In this document: positions 50,512 to 63,157 of the stretch, one piece after another
Layout of the letters: every line of letters starts with the position of its first letter
Position numbering within the stretch: the stretch's first letter is position 1
NCBI GenBank assembly: GCA_029204045.2
Contig: CM055077.1
Span: 13,654,584-13,718,583 of the forward strand
Direction of reading: 5' to 3'
Source: Tillandsia leiboldiana
Taxonomy: Eukaryota > Streptophyta > Magnoliopsida > Poales > Bromeliaceae
Length of the DNA: 64,000 nucleotides
Position numbers and translations under genes: made by a program
Notes under the pieces: generated by a model
The model's database searches: none
Told to the model about the DNA's origin: nothing
Seen by the model: the letters and a program-made list of their open reading frames with translations, nothing else

Positions 50512-53500
50512 TTATTTCAAAGGAAGCATTCCAATTGCTTTACGCAAATGAATAAAACATTTTTGATCCAAAGGTTTTGTTAAAATAGCAGCTAATTGAT
50601 CTTCAGTTGAAATATAAGAAATTTGAAGAATACTTGATTCAACTAGCTCTCTTAGAAAATGATATCTAAGTTCAATGTGTTTTGTTCTAGAGTACAACAC
50701 AGGGTTTTTAGAAATATTTATAGCACTAGTGTTATCACAAAGAATAGTTACCGAAGTCGCAGGAATTCGGAAGTCGCTCAACACGCTTTTCATCCAAATC
50801 AATTGGGTTGAACAACTACCCGCTGAAATATATTCCGCTTCGGCAGTCGAGAGTGCAATGCAGTTTTGCTTTTTTACTATGCCATGCAATAAGACAATGG
50901 CCAAGATAAAAACATGCACCACTCGTACTCTTCCGATCATCCACTGATCCAGCCCAATCGGCATCTGAATATCCTATTATGTCGAGAGTTGTGCCCATAG
51001 GATACCAAATTTCGAAATTTAGTGTACCTTTGACGTACCGGATGATCCTTTTCACCGCTTTCAGGTGAACCTCCTTTGGTGCTGATTGGTATCTAGCGCA
51101 AATCCCAACACTAAAGGATATATCCGGGCGACTAGCCGTGAGATAGAGTAGACTTCCAATCATGCTGCGATAAAGCTTCTCGTCTACACTTTCACTAAGA
51201 GATTCACTTCATAATCCCTTGTTGCTAGTTCCCATTGGAGTCGGAAAGTCTTTAGAGTTTTCTAATCCAAACTTCTTGACCAACTCCTTTGCATACTTGG
51301 ATTGGCAGAGATGAATGCCTTCTTCACTTTGTTTGACTTGCAATCCAAGAAAATATGTTTGCTCGCCCATCATGAACATCTCAAATTCGCTTTCCATGGT
51401 TTTAGCGAATTTTGAAGCATCATTATTCCTTGTTGCTCCAAATACAATGTCATCGACATAGATTTGTGCCACAATGAAGTTATCCTGAAAATGCTTCACA
51501 AAGAGTGTCCTATCCGCTCCCCCTCGAGTGTAGCCCTTTTCCAAAAGGTGCTTTGTCAACCTTTCGTACCATGCTCGCGGTGCTTGTTTTAGACCGTAAA
51601 GAGCCTTTTTCAATCGAAAAATATGGTTAGGTAGTTTATGGTCAATGAAACCTTTCGGTTGAGCCACATAAACTTCCTCATTTAGAAAACCATTTAAAAA
51701 GGCGCTCTTAACGTCCATTTGAAAAAGTTTGATTTTGAAATGACAAGCAATGGCGAAAAGGATGCGAATTGACTCGAGACGAGCTACCGGGGTGAACGTC
51801 TCATCAAAGTCTATACCTTCAATTTGTGAATAGCCCTGAGCAACTAGGCGTGCTTTGTTCCTAATAATGGTACCATCCTCGTTTTTCTTATTCTTGAAAA
51901 TCCACTTAGTACCAATTATGTTGTGTTGCTTCGGTGGCTTCGTTAGTTCCCAGACTTTGTTCCTTTCAAATTGATGGAGCTCTTCTTGCATTGCTTCAAT
52001 TCAATAATCATCCCGAAGAGCTTCATCAACGTTCTTTGGTTCCAACATGGAGACGTAACATGCGACTCCACAAACCAACTGTCTCCGAGTCCTGACTCCT
52101 TCTTGTGGGTCTCCAATAATATTTGACTCTGGATGATCCTTGGAGATGCGTAGCGTTTGAGGTAACGGAGTGCTCGGAGGTATGTGTGATGATTCCTGCA
52201 TATCAGATAAACTAGAAGAACCATTAGATGCATCAACATTATCGGAAGTATTATTATGAGAAGATGCATTTACAGGAGTATCATCATCAAGAGACATATC
52301 ATGGGTAGATTTATCAGATGCAAAATGAAAATCTTCATCTACTTTAACATAAAAAGATTCTACCATCGTTTTAGATTCGAGGTTAAAAACCCGATATGCT
52401 CTACTGTTTGTAGAATAACCCATGAAAATTCCTTCGTCACTTCGAGAGTCGAATTTTCCAAGATTTTCGCGATCACGTAAAATGTAACAGCGACTCCCAA
52501 AGATTCGAAAGTATTTGATATTCGGTTTTCTACAAAACCATAGCTCATATGGTGTATTTAAAGTACCCGGGCGCAAGTAAACACGATTAATTACGTAGAC
52601 TGCGGTATTAACTGCTTCAGCCCAAAAATGTAACGGTAGTTTCCGGCTGTGAAGCATAACCCGCGCCATCTCTTGTACTACCCTGTTTTTGCGCTCGACT
52701 ACACCATTCTGTTGAGGTGTATAGGGTGCAGAAAATTCATGTTTTATGCCATTGGAAGTGCAAAAATAAATGAATTTAGAATTTATAAATTCTCCACCTC
52801 TATCACTTCGAACACGAACGATCTTTTCATTTCTCTCAATCATAACACGATGACATATCTTATGAAAAGAATCGAAATATCCGCTTTCTCTTTTAAAAAT
52901 GTTACCCATGAATATCTAGAGAAATCATCAACCAAAAGAAAAATGTACCATTTACCTCCCAAACTTGGTTGACGAGTCGGCCCCATTAAGTCCACGTGCA
53001 ATAATTCTAATGGTCGTTAGGTTCCCACGTGGTTCAAATTCTTATCCGCGGCCCTCGATTGTTTTCCCTTTTGACAACCTCCACACACAATGTTTCTTTA
53101 AAAGAAAGTTTAGGAACTCCCTTAACCACATCTTTATTAGAAATCCTTGCTAGTTCCTTATAATTTATGTGACCTAGTCTTTCATGCCAAAGAGTTTCGT
53201 TATGTAAAGAAACTAGGTTACAATGTTCAGAAATTTTGTTTGGAACTACATAGTAATTATTTTCAGATCTAACCCCTTTCAAAAAGAATAGTTTACATAA
53301 GTTACTAGACATTCAATCGCAGAAAAGTTAAAGACAAGGGAAGAATTCACCTTTGCGCACCCAAACCTTTTCGGAATGCGTCGGCAATGATTGAGAAGTT
53401 ATTCTCCTTGGTGAAAGCGTCTTGTATGATTCATCGCTTTTCTTTGACGTCGTCGTCTTGTGGGGTGAACTACCAAGGTTCTTTTCTTTTGAAAAATTCT

Positions 53501-55348
53501 CCTTTGATTTCCGGGGAATGACATTGTTGGTAGTTGTTGCAAGAGGCGCTTGATTTGATCGTTTTGCTCCAATCTTGCAATCTCTTCTTATGTGCCCTGC
53601 AAAACCACAACGAAAACATACCTTTGAACTTGTTGAACCCGAAGTAGGTGAGGTAGGCTTGTTGTCGTTGAATGCGTTGAATTCCGTCGGAGGAGAAGAC
53701 GCCGACTGGGGCATAAAACTGTCTTACTCGAACTAGGACTGTCTCCAGTTCGATTGTATCCAAGGCCCATACGGTTTGTTTGACCAAGACCAAGCATCTT
53801 ATCCAACTTGCTCCTTCATGAAGAAAATCGCTTCAAATCATCCTTAAGTTGGAAAATGGTCTTCGTCATTTCCATTTTTTCTTGTCGAGCCTCGGAGTAG
53901 AGCTTCAAGAAGTAGTTAGCTTTATCCACCAGTTTGTTGTGTTCCTTCTCGAAATGCTCATTTTTCTCTTGAAGGGAAACATTTACTTTGATCAAGTTGT
54001 CCCTTTCCACTTCAAGAGCGTTTGAGAGAGAAGTTGCCCTTTTTGCTTCTTCTTCGAGATCCTGCAATCTCCCTCTCAAACCCTTGTTTTGCTTTGCGAA
54101 TTTCTTTGAATCCTTTAGTAGTTTATGGTAGGCAAAAGCAAAGACTTCACCTTCGGAATTACTCGATTCGTCGTCCGTTGCATTCTTTTCAACTTGGGAG
54201 GAGTTGGACAATGAATCGGATGTGCTTGCCATAAAGCATACGTAAGGTGAAGTTGTGGACGCATGGAATGCCGTTGCGTTGTTTTCTTCATCACTGGAAG
54301 ATGACTCATTTGAAGTTGAGGTGTCATCCCAAGTGACGGCTTGCATCGCCTTCTTCTTTGACAGATTCTTGTTGGGACACTCCGTTGAGATGTGACCGTA
54401 GCCTCGGCACTTGAAGCGTTGGATTTGTCCCTCCGAGTTTTTCTTATCCTTTGAAAAACTCTCTTGCTTTCTTGACTTAAAGCTTGAAGTTCCTTTGCCT
54501 TTCTTCGACTTTACGAAGGATGAGGTTTTGCTTGAATTACCCCTTCAAAAGTTTCGGCGAAATTTCCTCGTCAAGAGAGCAAGTTGCTTCTCGAAATCCT
54601 CCATTGAAAGATTCTCATCATCGTCTGAGGAGGATTAATCCGTGTCTTCTTCTTTTGTTGTTTTCAACGCAAAACCTGAAAACTTAGAAGAATATTATTT
54701 TCCAGAAGAATAGTTAGTAGGAAATGTCATTTCATAAGTTTGAAGTGCACAAACTAATTCTTCTACACGGATTTCGTCCGGGTGTTTAATTGTTTCAATG
54801 GCCGCAACCTTACGGCGAAATCTTTCAGGAAGAGTCCTTAAAGTCTTTCTTACAACTTTAGATTCTGAAATTTTCTCTCCCAAGTTAGCACATGTATTAA
54901 CGATATCTTGCAATCGTGTATAATAATCTGTGGACGATTCATTTTCTGCCATAAAAATTGAGTCAAATTTGTTCGTAAGCATTTGCAGTTTTTTAATCTT
55001 CACAAGGCTTGTTCCGTCATGTGTAACTTGTAGAACATCCCAGATTTCTTTCGCAGTCTCACATGCCGAGACGCGAGAGAATTCAGTTTGCGACAAAGCA
55101 TTAAATAAGGCGTTAATTTCTTTGCCGTTGTAAGAAGATGCATCAATTTCTTCCTTGGTCCATTTCGATCTAGGTTTGATGGTGCGAACATCAGCAATAA
55201 TTTCAGTCGGATTTGACCATCCAAACTCGATTGATTGCCACACCCGTTCATCGATGGAAATTAAAAACGCTCTCATGCGTACTTTCCAGTAGGAATAATT
55301 TGTTCCATCGAAGAACGGTGGTCTGTTGATGTTTCCACCTTCAACTAT
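50512..55348 (-). pseudogene. Sirevirus B gag-pol (broken, protease deleted)
   Basis: Same structure and almost all the same lesions as A at +9635: protease deletion near 53325, and the stops and frameshifts in integrase, RT and RNase H. Private changes include loss of the gag start codon (ATG to ATA at 55346-55348), a stop in gag near 54692, and GGA to TGA near 53816. At other places B is better than A: it lacks A's stops in the coiled coil and before LIWMKSV. Integrase D, D and E and RT YVDD are still readable. Without protease neither copy could mature its own particles, even if the frame were repaired. Confidence 0.93.
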
Positions 55349-55367
55349 TGTTTACAACCCTATTCCC

Positions 55368-55379
55368 GCTCTGATACCA
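55368..55379 (-). other. Primer binding site of Sirevirus B
   Basis: TGGTATCAGAGC on the minus strand next to the LTR at 55384, as in A. Confidence 0.93.
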
Positions 55380-55383
55380 CTTA

Positions 55384-56488
55384 TGGGTTATGACTATATG
55401 GATCTGAACAGGGTAAAAAACACCTAAAGGGGGGTGAATAGGTGTAAACAATAAACACTCAAAAATCTTTGCGTAAAAATAACCCAATACGGAAAAGTAA
55501 ATAACACGCAGAGATTTTACGTAGAAAACTCCAAACCAGGAGTAAAAAACCACGGGACCGATCACACGGTGAAATCCACTAGAATCAAACACGTACAAAG
55601 GTGATATAACGTACTCACACACGACTCAACCTTTTTCTATACGCTCCTAGTTGATCTTCTCCGCTCGCTCCGCAACGCGCCTCGAATCCACGATTTGCGT
55701 CCAACGCCGAATCCACCGAATACTTAGATCAAAGATAGATCGGAAATGCCATCTAAGTATTCATTAATTTGATTCTACTCAAAATCTGAGTTAGAAATCA
55801 TAGAATCAAAATAATCAATATAGATGAAGAAACATAGAATAAATCAAGTTATTTCCTTTCTTCTCTATATGTGGATTTATAAGTTTTTCTCCGTTAATTT
55901 TCCTCGTTCATTTACGGAAATAAAAAACTTATTGTGGATTACCCTAAAAGATAAAATTAGGGTTTACTTATAGGTTAGAAACCATTGGAAGAGGATAAGA
56001 ATAAAAAACTGACTGTAACAGATTTTTTCCCGCACGACGGTCCGGACTGGATTTGGCTTGATCCGGACTGTCGTTGTTTTTCAGAGAATTCCTGAAAAAA
56101 CAGTGTTCGGGGTCCGGACTGAAATAACCACGGTCCGGACTGTTCATGCGATTTCTGCAAAATCCACGTTCGGGGTCCGGACTGAACCAAGGGTGTTCCG
56201 GACTGGATTTCCGCATGAACCTACCTACGTTCAGGGTCCGGACTGGAATACTCTGATCCGGATCCTGAACATATAACAGTCCAGTTTTCTGATTTTTATG
56301 CAATTTAAAACCCATCCAAGTGTTTCTACATTATAAGAAGTATTCGGATCACCAAACTAATTTAGTTAAACGTACCTGATCCTTTTGAATTCTTCTTTCT
56401 TGAGATTGAGGTATATGATCCAAACATCTTCATCTTCAATCTTCAAGACTTAACCACTTTCATGAAATACGCCAAAACAAATTCCTTA
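55384..56488 (-). repeat. 5' LTR of Sirevirus B (lacks its first 3 bases)
   Basis: Near-identical to 45749-46853. It ends at ATTCCTTA, where the A/B shared LTR continues with ACA, and passes directly into gypsy LTR K. The join shares TTA with the expected gypsy sequence. Confidence 0.9.
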
Positions 56489-57186
56489 GAAAAGGTTTTG
56501 GGCCAAACAGAGGTTGGATTTGGATTCGGCGCGGAAAAACGCTTGAAAACGGCTATTTGCTTGTTAAATTCGGAGTCCGGATGACCAAAAACGGGCTTCC
56601 GGAAGTTTCCAGAGAATTTCGGTGCATGGGGGAGACCGTGGACCGGCCGGGAGCCACGTGGCGGCCTGTCATTGGCCGGCTCACGCAGCTCGGTCCACGG
56701 GGAGGCGCGGCTGGGTGCATGAGCCCGGCGCAGGACACGTGGCAGGCAGGGATAGGACGGCTTTTGGTGCGCGGTTCACTGGGTTGGCGCGGCGGTGCAT
56801 GGACCGGAGCGGGGGGACACGTGTCGACCCCCGGTTGGCTGGCGTAGAGTGCGCGGTCCACGCAGTCCCCACGCGGGTGTATGGACCTGGCGCAGGGACG
56901 CGTGGCAGCATGCCATTGGCGGGCTCACGAAGTACGGCGCACGGGGGCGCGGGCTGGCGCCTCGGGGCGCGTGCCTGGCAGGGCAGTCAGGCGGCGCCTA
57001 CCCGCACGCGCGGCCCGTGACCACGGGGCCACGTGGCGCCCGCGGGTTGGCGGGCGCCAACCACCGCGTTGACCAGGGCTGAGCCACGCGGCCGCTTCTG
57101 AGCGGCCCGCACAGCTGTCCGTTGTTCGGGGGATACGTGGCTTCATCTGGAAGATTCGGGCGCTCCACAGTGACCGTTAGATTGCG

Positions 57187-57272
57187 GATTCGGGCGCCCG
57201 AATCATCCGCCGGCGCCCGAATCCGAGGATACACTCGGTATTTTGGGAATTGTTTGCTTGGGCCTATAAAAA
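57187..57272 (+). promoter_or_regulatory. Core promoter of LTR K
   Basis: Perfect 18-base palindrome GATTCGGGCGCCCGAATC at 57187-57204, TATAAAAA at 57265-57272. Confidence 0.78.
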
Positions 57273-58640
57273 GGCCCAGTTCAAGCCCAGAGAGCTTTTT
57301 CTCTGTTCTGTTTCTTCCAGAGCAACCTTCACGAGAAATCTTCATCTCCCAGAGCTGGTTCCACCTGAGGATCACCGGATTTTTCATGTCACGCATCCCG
57401 AGGTTCTCATTTTTACGGCGCGACGCGACGCTCGTTCATTTGTGACCACATTCGTCGCGTTTTGGTGCGAGGACTCCCCCGGCTTACTCCGACCTCCGAT
57501 TCAGGCGATTCTTGCGCCGTTGGATTCACGACAGGTAGGACTCCGACTTCTCTGTTTTGAGCCCCCTCTCTTTTCGAGTTTATCTTGGAGTTTCCCGAGC
57601 TTCCATTTGACCCTTTTTCGTTCGCGGAGTTTCGGACAGTGCTGTGGTATTTCGGCGATATCTTCGCGCACAGGCATCGGATTGAGGCATGCCAATAGGC
57701 ATTTTGCATCTACTCAGCGTAAGGAACACCCTCGAATTTTCTGGGATTTTTCTGAGTATTTCCCGAAGGTGAACAATCCATTATTTTCAGTGTTAGGTGC
57801 TACAGATTTCTGTACAGATTGCTTTGGGGTGGTTCCCTTGCCGAATTTATATCTCAGTGTAGGAAACTCGGATTGGAACGTGCAGGTACTCGTTTCGAAG
57901 GTCTCGACGCGACGATCGCAGTCGTATTTTTTTTGGATTTTTCGGAGACCATTCTTCAGGTGAAAACTGAGCCACTTTGTGACTGATTTGGGACAGTGGA
58001 TGTTTGTGGAATTGTATGTTTAATTGGGCACCGACTGATGTTTTGCAGTTATTGCGGCAAGCGACTGACTCTCGGGCCCGAGTGCTCTTTGGACTTGGAT
58101 TTAGCATTTAAGGTGGGTGTTGTTGCGAATCTCTTACTTTTGACTACCCACTAGGCTTATTGGAGTATCTTCCATATTAGAAAGCTAATTTCACCCCTAT
58201 GAACGATATTTGCATGCTTATGTGAGATAGATGAGACATATGTTATTACTTGTTTGTAAATGGCTTTAGTGAATTAGAGTGGTAATATCACTTGATAGAG
58301 AGAAGGCTATATTAGTAACTTTGTGGATATTATGCATATGACTTATTAGTACACAGGGTACTTAGGCCATCGTGATGATTTATTGCTAGCATGCTTTATT
58401 TTGTGGACAGTTGCATTTATTTTACTAAGTATAGGACAATTGCATGCTTGATTGGACATCTAGTTAGGCCACTATTTACTGCTACACTATCATATTGGGA
58501 AATGACTTAGGAGAAACCATGTTTAGCTGTTCTCCTTTCTATTCAGATGCATGTTGCTCGAGTTAGAGCAGGGGTATGGGATAGTGTAGTCGAGGTCATC
58601 GAGTCAGGGACAGGTTGGACTCGATTATGGACTGTGGGGC

Positions 58641-58645
58641 ATGGT
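58641..58645. repeat. Target-site duplication, left side of solo LTR L
   Basis: ATGGT, repeated exactly at 62030-62034. Confidence 0.93.
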
Positions 58646-61600
58646 TGTCGGGCCCCTAAACTCCTTACAGCTTTTTCCCATGAATCCACTGTGCAAACAC
58701 CTGTTGATGGTGTATCTGGCCCATGGTGCATCAAAGGGATGCCACAGATGGACCCTGTGAGCTTTGGTTGGCTGTTTTGGCCTTCGGCTGCTTTTGCCGA
58801 ATTTTATAAGAGGAATTTGGCCAAACAAAGGGTGGATTTGGATTCAGCGCGGAAAAACGCTTGGGAATGGCTTTTTGTTTGCTTAATTCTGAGTTCGGAT
58901 GCCCAAAAGCGGGCTCCCGGAAGTTTTGGCAGTTTTCGGTGTTTGCGGGAGCCTCCGGCATATTTTAGAGGCGGATTTTGGCGAAATGGACGTCGTTTTT
59001 GGAATCAGCGTGCGAAAACGGTCAAGATGGGCTATTTACTTACTGTTTTTGGGCTGCGGTTACTGTTCACGCCGGAACAGTGTTTCCGGCGATCGCCGGC
59101 GGCGGCGCAGCCTCGGGCAGGCGGCAGGCGGCGGCACAGGGCGCGGGCAGGGCGCGGGCAGGCGCCCGGGAGCGCGGGCAGGGGCGCGGTCCACCGCGGA
59201 GGTCGTGCGCCGGGGGTGGGCCACGTGGCGCTTTCCGGTTGGCCGGTGCTGCAGACGCGGTCCACGGAATTTGGTCCGGGTGCACGGTGGACCGGGTGGA
59301 CACGTGGCGTGAGGTGATTGGTTCGGTGCTGTGCTCCCGGTCCACGCAACCGGTGGAGTGGGTGGCCGTACGGCGGGGCAGGTGGCCGTACGGCCCGGGT
59401 CAGCCGCGACGTGCGCGGTGCACGGGGCCACGTGCGCGGTGCACGGGTTGCCGGGGCCACGTGGCGCGACGCCATTGGCTGGCGCAGGTGCGCCGGGTGC
59501 AGCGGGGCCCGGGTCAGCACAGTGCTGGGCTACGTGGCCGGCCCACAGCGTTTCGGGCTTGAACAGTAATGGGCCGGGCCCATTACTGTAGCCGCCCGAA
59601 AATTTGCGGCGCCCGGAAGTGGGGACACATTGGGTATTTCTGCAATTGTTTTTCTTCAGCCTATTTAAAGGCAACCCGAGCCCCCTTCCTTTGCCTTTTT
59701 CTCTCAACCCTCTCACTCTCAGCCCGAGCCCCCTCAAGCAAAGTTTTTCACCTCTAAGTGCTTGATCTTCCTGCCAAGTTCTAGGATTTTTGGAGGCTCG
59801 AATCCCGAGGTTCCCCATTTTACGGCGCGGCGTGACGTTGCATTCCTGGGTTCTTCTTCGGCGCAGCGACAGTGTTTTAGCTCCCCTGGGCTACCCCGAG
59901 ATCATTTTGCTGTGATTCTTGCGCCGGAAGACTCCTAAGAGGTAGGACTTCATCTTTCGTTTTGGTCGCGCTTTCTCGTTTCGAGGTTTTGGCACGGATC
60001 CCGAGGCAAACAGTGACCCCTTTTTCTGTGTGGACTTCCTTGACAGCAGCGGGGTATTTTGACCATATCTTCGCGCACGAGCATCAGACGGAAACGAGCT
60101 TATACAACTTTTTTATCTACGGATCGCAAGGAACACGCTCGTATTTTTCTTGGATTTTCCTGAGATTTATTTCGAGGTGAAAATTACTGCTTTCTCAGTG
60201 AACAGTGCATAGTTTTTAGCACAGATTTTTGTATGAGTGTATCCCCTTGCCGAATTTTTATCTTGACTTACCGAACTCGGATTTGGGCGTGCAAGGTACC
60301 GTTGCGAAGCTATCGACGCGAGGATCGCTGTGGTATTTTTCTTGGAATTTTCTGGGCACTTTCTGCAGGTGATAATTTAACAGTTTTGAATCCGAGGTTG
60401 TAGGTGGTTATAAGAGCAATAATTGGGAGCCTAAGTATAATTAGTGAGCTTTGTATTGTACCAGGAATATTTCGGGTGTGCTAAAATTGTGGGAGCAAGG
60501 ATTTGGAGTTTTGGTATTTTCTTGCTGTACGGATCCGGACAGTTAGCACTTCAGGTGGGTGGTTGTTGTACTCCTCTCCTTTGGTATGCCCACTAGGGAT
60601 GTCAGAATTCCCCTGATGTGTTGATGCTAACTTATTGATTGGTAGTCTTGCATGCCTTAGGGAAATTATTTAATGGTTATTGGATCCATGTGGAATTTGT
60701 GGTAGCATGTTGATCGCTAAATTATTCTGGACTGCATGTTTAGGGGCAGAGTAGAAATTGAGGACTACAAATTGATGATTGTTCATATGTGACTGTCACT
60801 TTAGCCTTTATTCTCTAAACTGATTATTCTTGGAAAATGGATAAAATATTGAGACAATGCATAATTAAACGAGTCACTTAATTATGTCATCTTTTACTGC
60901 TATACTATCTTTTGGGACTTGACTTAGGAGAAACCATGCATTTATGCTTTTCTTCTCCTAGTATTGATAGACTTGCGGCATAGTCTCTCGGGTTCGAGCG
61001 GGTGTTGGACAGTGTAGTCGGATATTGGGGATTTGGGACAGGTTGGGTTTATGTCAGGGTGTTGCGGCGACCACGGATCTTGGGTGGTCGACCGGCGTAT
61101 ACTATTGCATCAGATTGGGTGTTTTGGGGATCGGGCTTTCTTTAGTGGAGGGTTTTTCCCACTTCATTGAGTCTCGATCCAGTCCTGCTATATCAGGTTA
61201 CTTGTGGTTACTTACTTTCCTCGTGTGGGTCGCTCCCCACGAGTGCGACTCCGGAGTGCGCGGCAGACAGACTTGAGTCCTGGGGACTCCTTGTGCTTCG
61301 GTGTTATGCGTAGGCTGGCATACCCGTCGCGGCAGAGCAGGCAGTGCCAGTGTCCACTGGCGGTCAGATTGGGTCCTTTGGACAGACTTCTTTATACTGA
61401 TGCATTCCTTTTCCCATCCGTGTTGAGTTATCGTGTAGAGGCATATTAGGGATAGCATTTTATCAGTTGCTCCCTCTATCTACACCCCCTTTCTTTTCCT
61501 TTCCCTTTTTGCCTCTGATCACCTGGTGGGCATATCTGAGCCGAGGCTTTACCCACTAGGGGAGGCTACTGTTTATTGTAGTACTTACCCCCATTGTTTT

Positions 61601-62029
61601 TCTTGTTCTTTTTCTTTCCCCTTGTTTTGCAGAGTCCTCAGTGGGAGTTGCTGGGCCGTCAGCAACTGATCGGGGCAAGCGCATCGCGGACTAGATAGAG
61701 AGCCTCCCGAGGGTTGTAGCTGGAGCTTTTGGGTACCTGGTCTTCTCAGACAGCTTTTGTTTATTTCTTTTTGGGTCTGGCTTTTGCCAGCTGTTTGTAT
61801 TTAGTAGTGAGCTGGGAGAGACATCTGTATTTTATTCCACTGTTGTACTCTTTTACTTCCAGCTTCTGTCTGAGATACAGTAGTTTTAGTTTAGCTCTGA
61901 TTATTATGCTCTTTTATTTTTTATTTCTTATCTCAGCAGGTTACCGACGCTTCGTGTATGTGGGAAATACCGCATGCACGGCGGATCTGTAGACGGGCCC
62001 GGGTTCTGGTTTACACCCGGGGCGTGACA
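58646..62029 (+). repeat. Solo gypsy LTR L (3384 bp)
   Basis: Runs from TGTCGGGCCCC to CGGGGCGTGACA between perfect ATGGT duplications, with no internal region. It has the full gypsy LTR plan: G-boxes about 59218-59535, palindrome 59563-59589, TATA, leader block 59817, conserved box 61220-61256. Solo LTRs arise by recombination between the two LTRs of one element. Open frames in the GC-rich part are not credible genes. Confidence 0.95.
59563..59670 (+). promoter_or_regulatory. Core promoter of LTR L
   Basis: 59563-59589 is a perfect palindrome with 13-base arms (ACAGTAATGGGCC) around one G; it has the same layout as in LTR E but AAT/ATT replaces GTT/AAC. TATA-like CTATTTAAAG is at 59661-59670. 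Confidence 0.78.
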
Positions 62030-62034
62030 ATGGT
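62030..62034. repeat. Target-site duplication, right side of solo LTR L
   Basis: ATGGT, matching 58641-58645. Confidence 0.93.
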
Positions 62035-63157
62035 GGTAACCGCGGACATTAGGCGGTTAGCCAGATGTTGATTACTTTATCAGATTTGGACTTGTGGGGT
62101 GTTGCGGCGACCGCGGACATTGGCCGGTTGACCGGATGTTTTACTTATGCATCAGATTGGGTATCAGATTTTTCTTGTGGATGGAGTTTCCCACATATTG
62201 AGTATTATTATACCAGATTGGGGATCGGGGTTTCTTTAGTGGACGGAGTTTTCCACTTTGATCATAGTCATGATCAAAGTCCTGCTATACACAGATACTT
62301 GTTACTAAGATACTTTACTCGTGTGGGTCGCTCCCCTCGAGTGCCACTCCGGAGGTAGGCCATTGACCGAGCCATGTGTGCCGGTCTGATACTTATTTTG
62401 GGATGCGAGCCATGTGGGCCGATCCCGCGGTTTCGAGCCATGTGTGCAGATTCCGCTGAGCAGGCAATGCCAGTTTTACTGGGGTGGCACAAGATTGGGT
62501 TATTTTGGACAGACACTATTTTCTGATGCATTCATACAGTCATTTCTTTTGATACTGCATTTAGAGGCATAGTAGTGGTAGTTTCCCTTATCAGTAGCCT
62601 TTATAGCTTACTACCGTTCTTTCCTTTTTTGCCTCTAGTAGTCCTAGTGGACACGTCAGAGTTTGAGGTTTTTGCCCACTAGGGGAGACTACTGTTTTAT
62701 ATAGTAGTTCTCACCCCCATTGTCTCTCTTTTCTTTTCCCCCTTTGTTTTGCAGAGTCTTCTGCGGGAGTTGCAGGGCCGTCTCGGGCAGATCGAGGTAA
62801 GCGGATAGCGGATTAGATAGTTCATCTCCCCGACTGCGAGCTTAGTTGTGTACCAGCTACACCCTTTTTATTCCTCAGACAGTTGTAGTTTATTTTGGGT
62901 CTGGCTCTTGCCAGCTGTTTGTACTTATTTGGTGAGCTGGGAGAGACACTTGTATGTTTTTGAGAGTTTTTATTGTACTTTTACTTTCTAGCTGTGGTCT
63001 GAGATGTTGTAGTTTTATTTTAGCTTTGTTTTATGCTCCTTTATGTATATCTTTTACATCTGAGCAGGTTACCAACGCTTCGTGTACACGGGAAATTCTG
63101 TGTGCACGGCGGATCTGTGGACGGGCCCGGGTTTCGGTTTACACCCGGGGCGTGACA
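62035..63157 (+). repeat. Gypsy LTR K, right part
   Basis: Resumes the LTR interrupted at 58645. The conserved box is at 62318-62354; after it, an irregular repeat of GAGCCATGTG (about 62370-62450) occupies the minisatellite position. It ends CCGGGGCGTGACA at 63157. Confidence 0.88.

Larger units (their letters stand above)
38881..56488 (-). repeat. Tandem duplication of a Sirevirus unit (about 9.64 kb)
   Basis: 38881-46853 and 48532-56488 are nearly identical copies. The offset is 9635 over most of the length and 9651 at the left because of the 16-base duplication in A. One unit consists of one LTR plus one internal region, so the array reads internal A, LTR, internal B, LTR. Confidence 0.95.
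56489..58645 (+). repeat. Gypsy LTR K, left part
   Basis: Begins inside an LTR of the F type (matches F from about 619 on, so about 160 bases are missing). It has G-boxes, the palindrome 57187-57204, TATA at 57265-57272, the conserved leader block at 57411 and donor-like sites near 57533 and 57958. It is interrupted at 58645 by LTR L and continues at 62035. Confidence 0.88.

Noticed and set aside
58547..59317. Open frame of 256 codons across the K/L LTR border
   Set aside because: It spans an insertion boundary and GC-rich promoter DNA; no domain.
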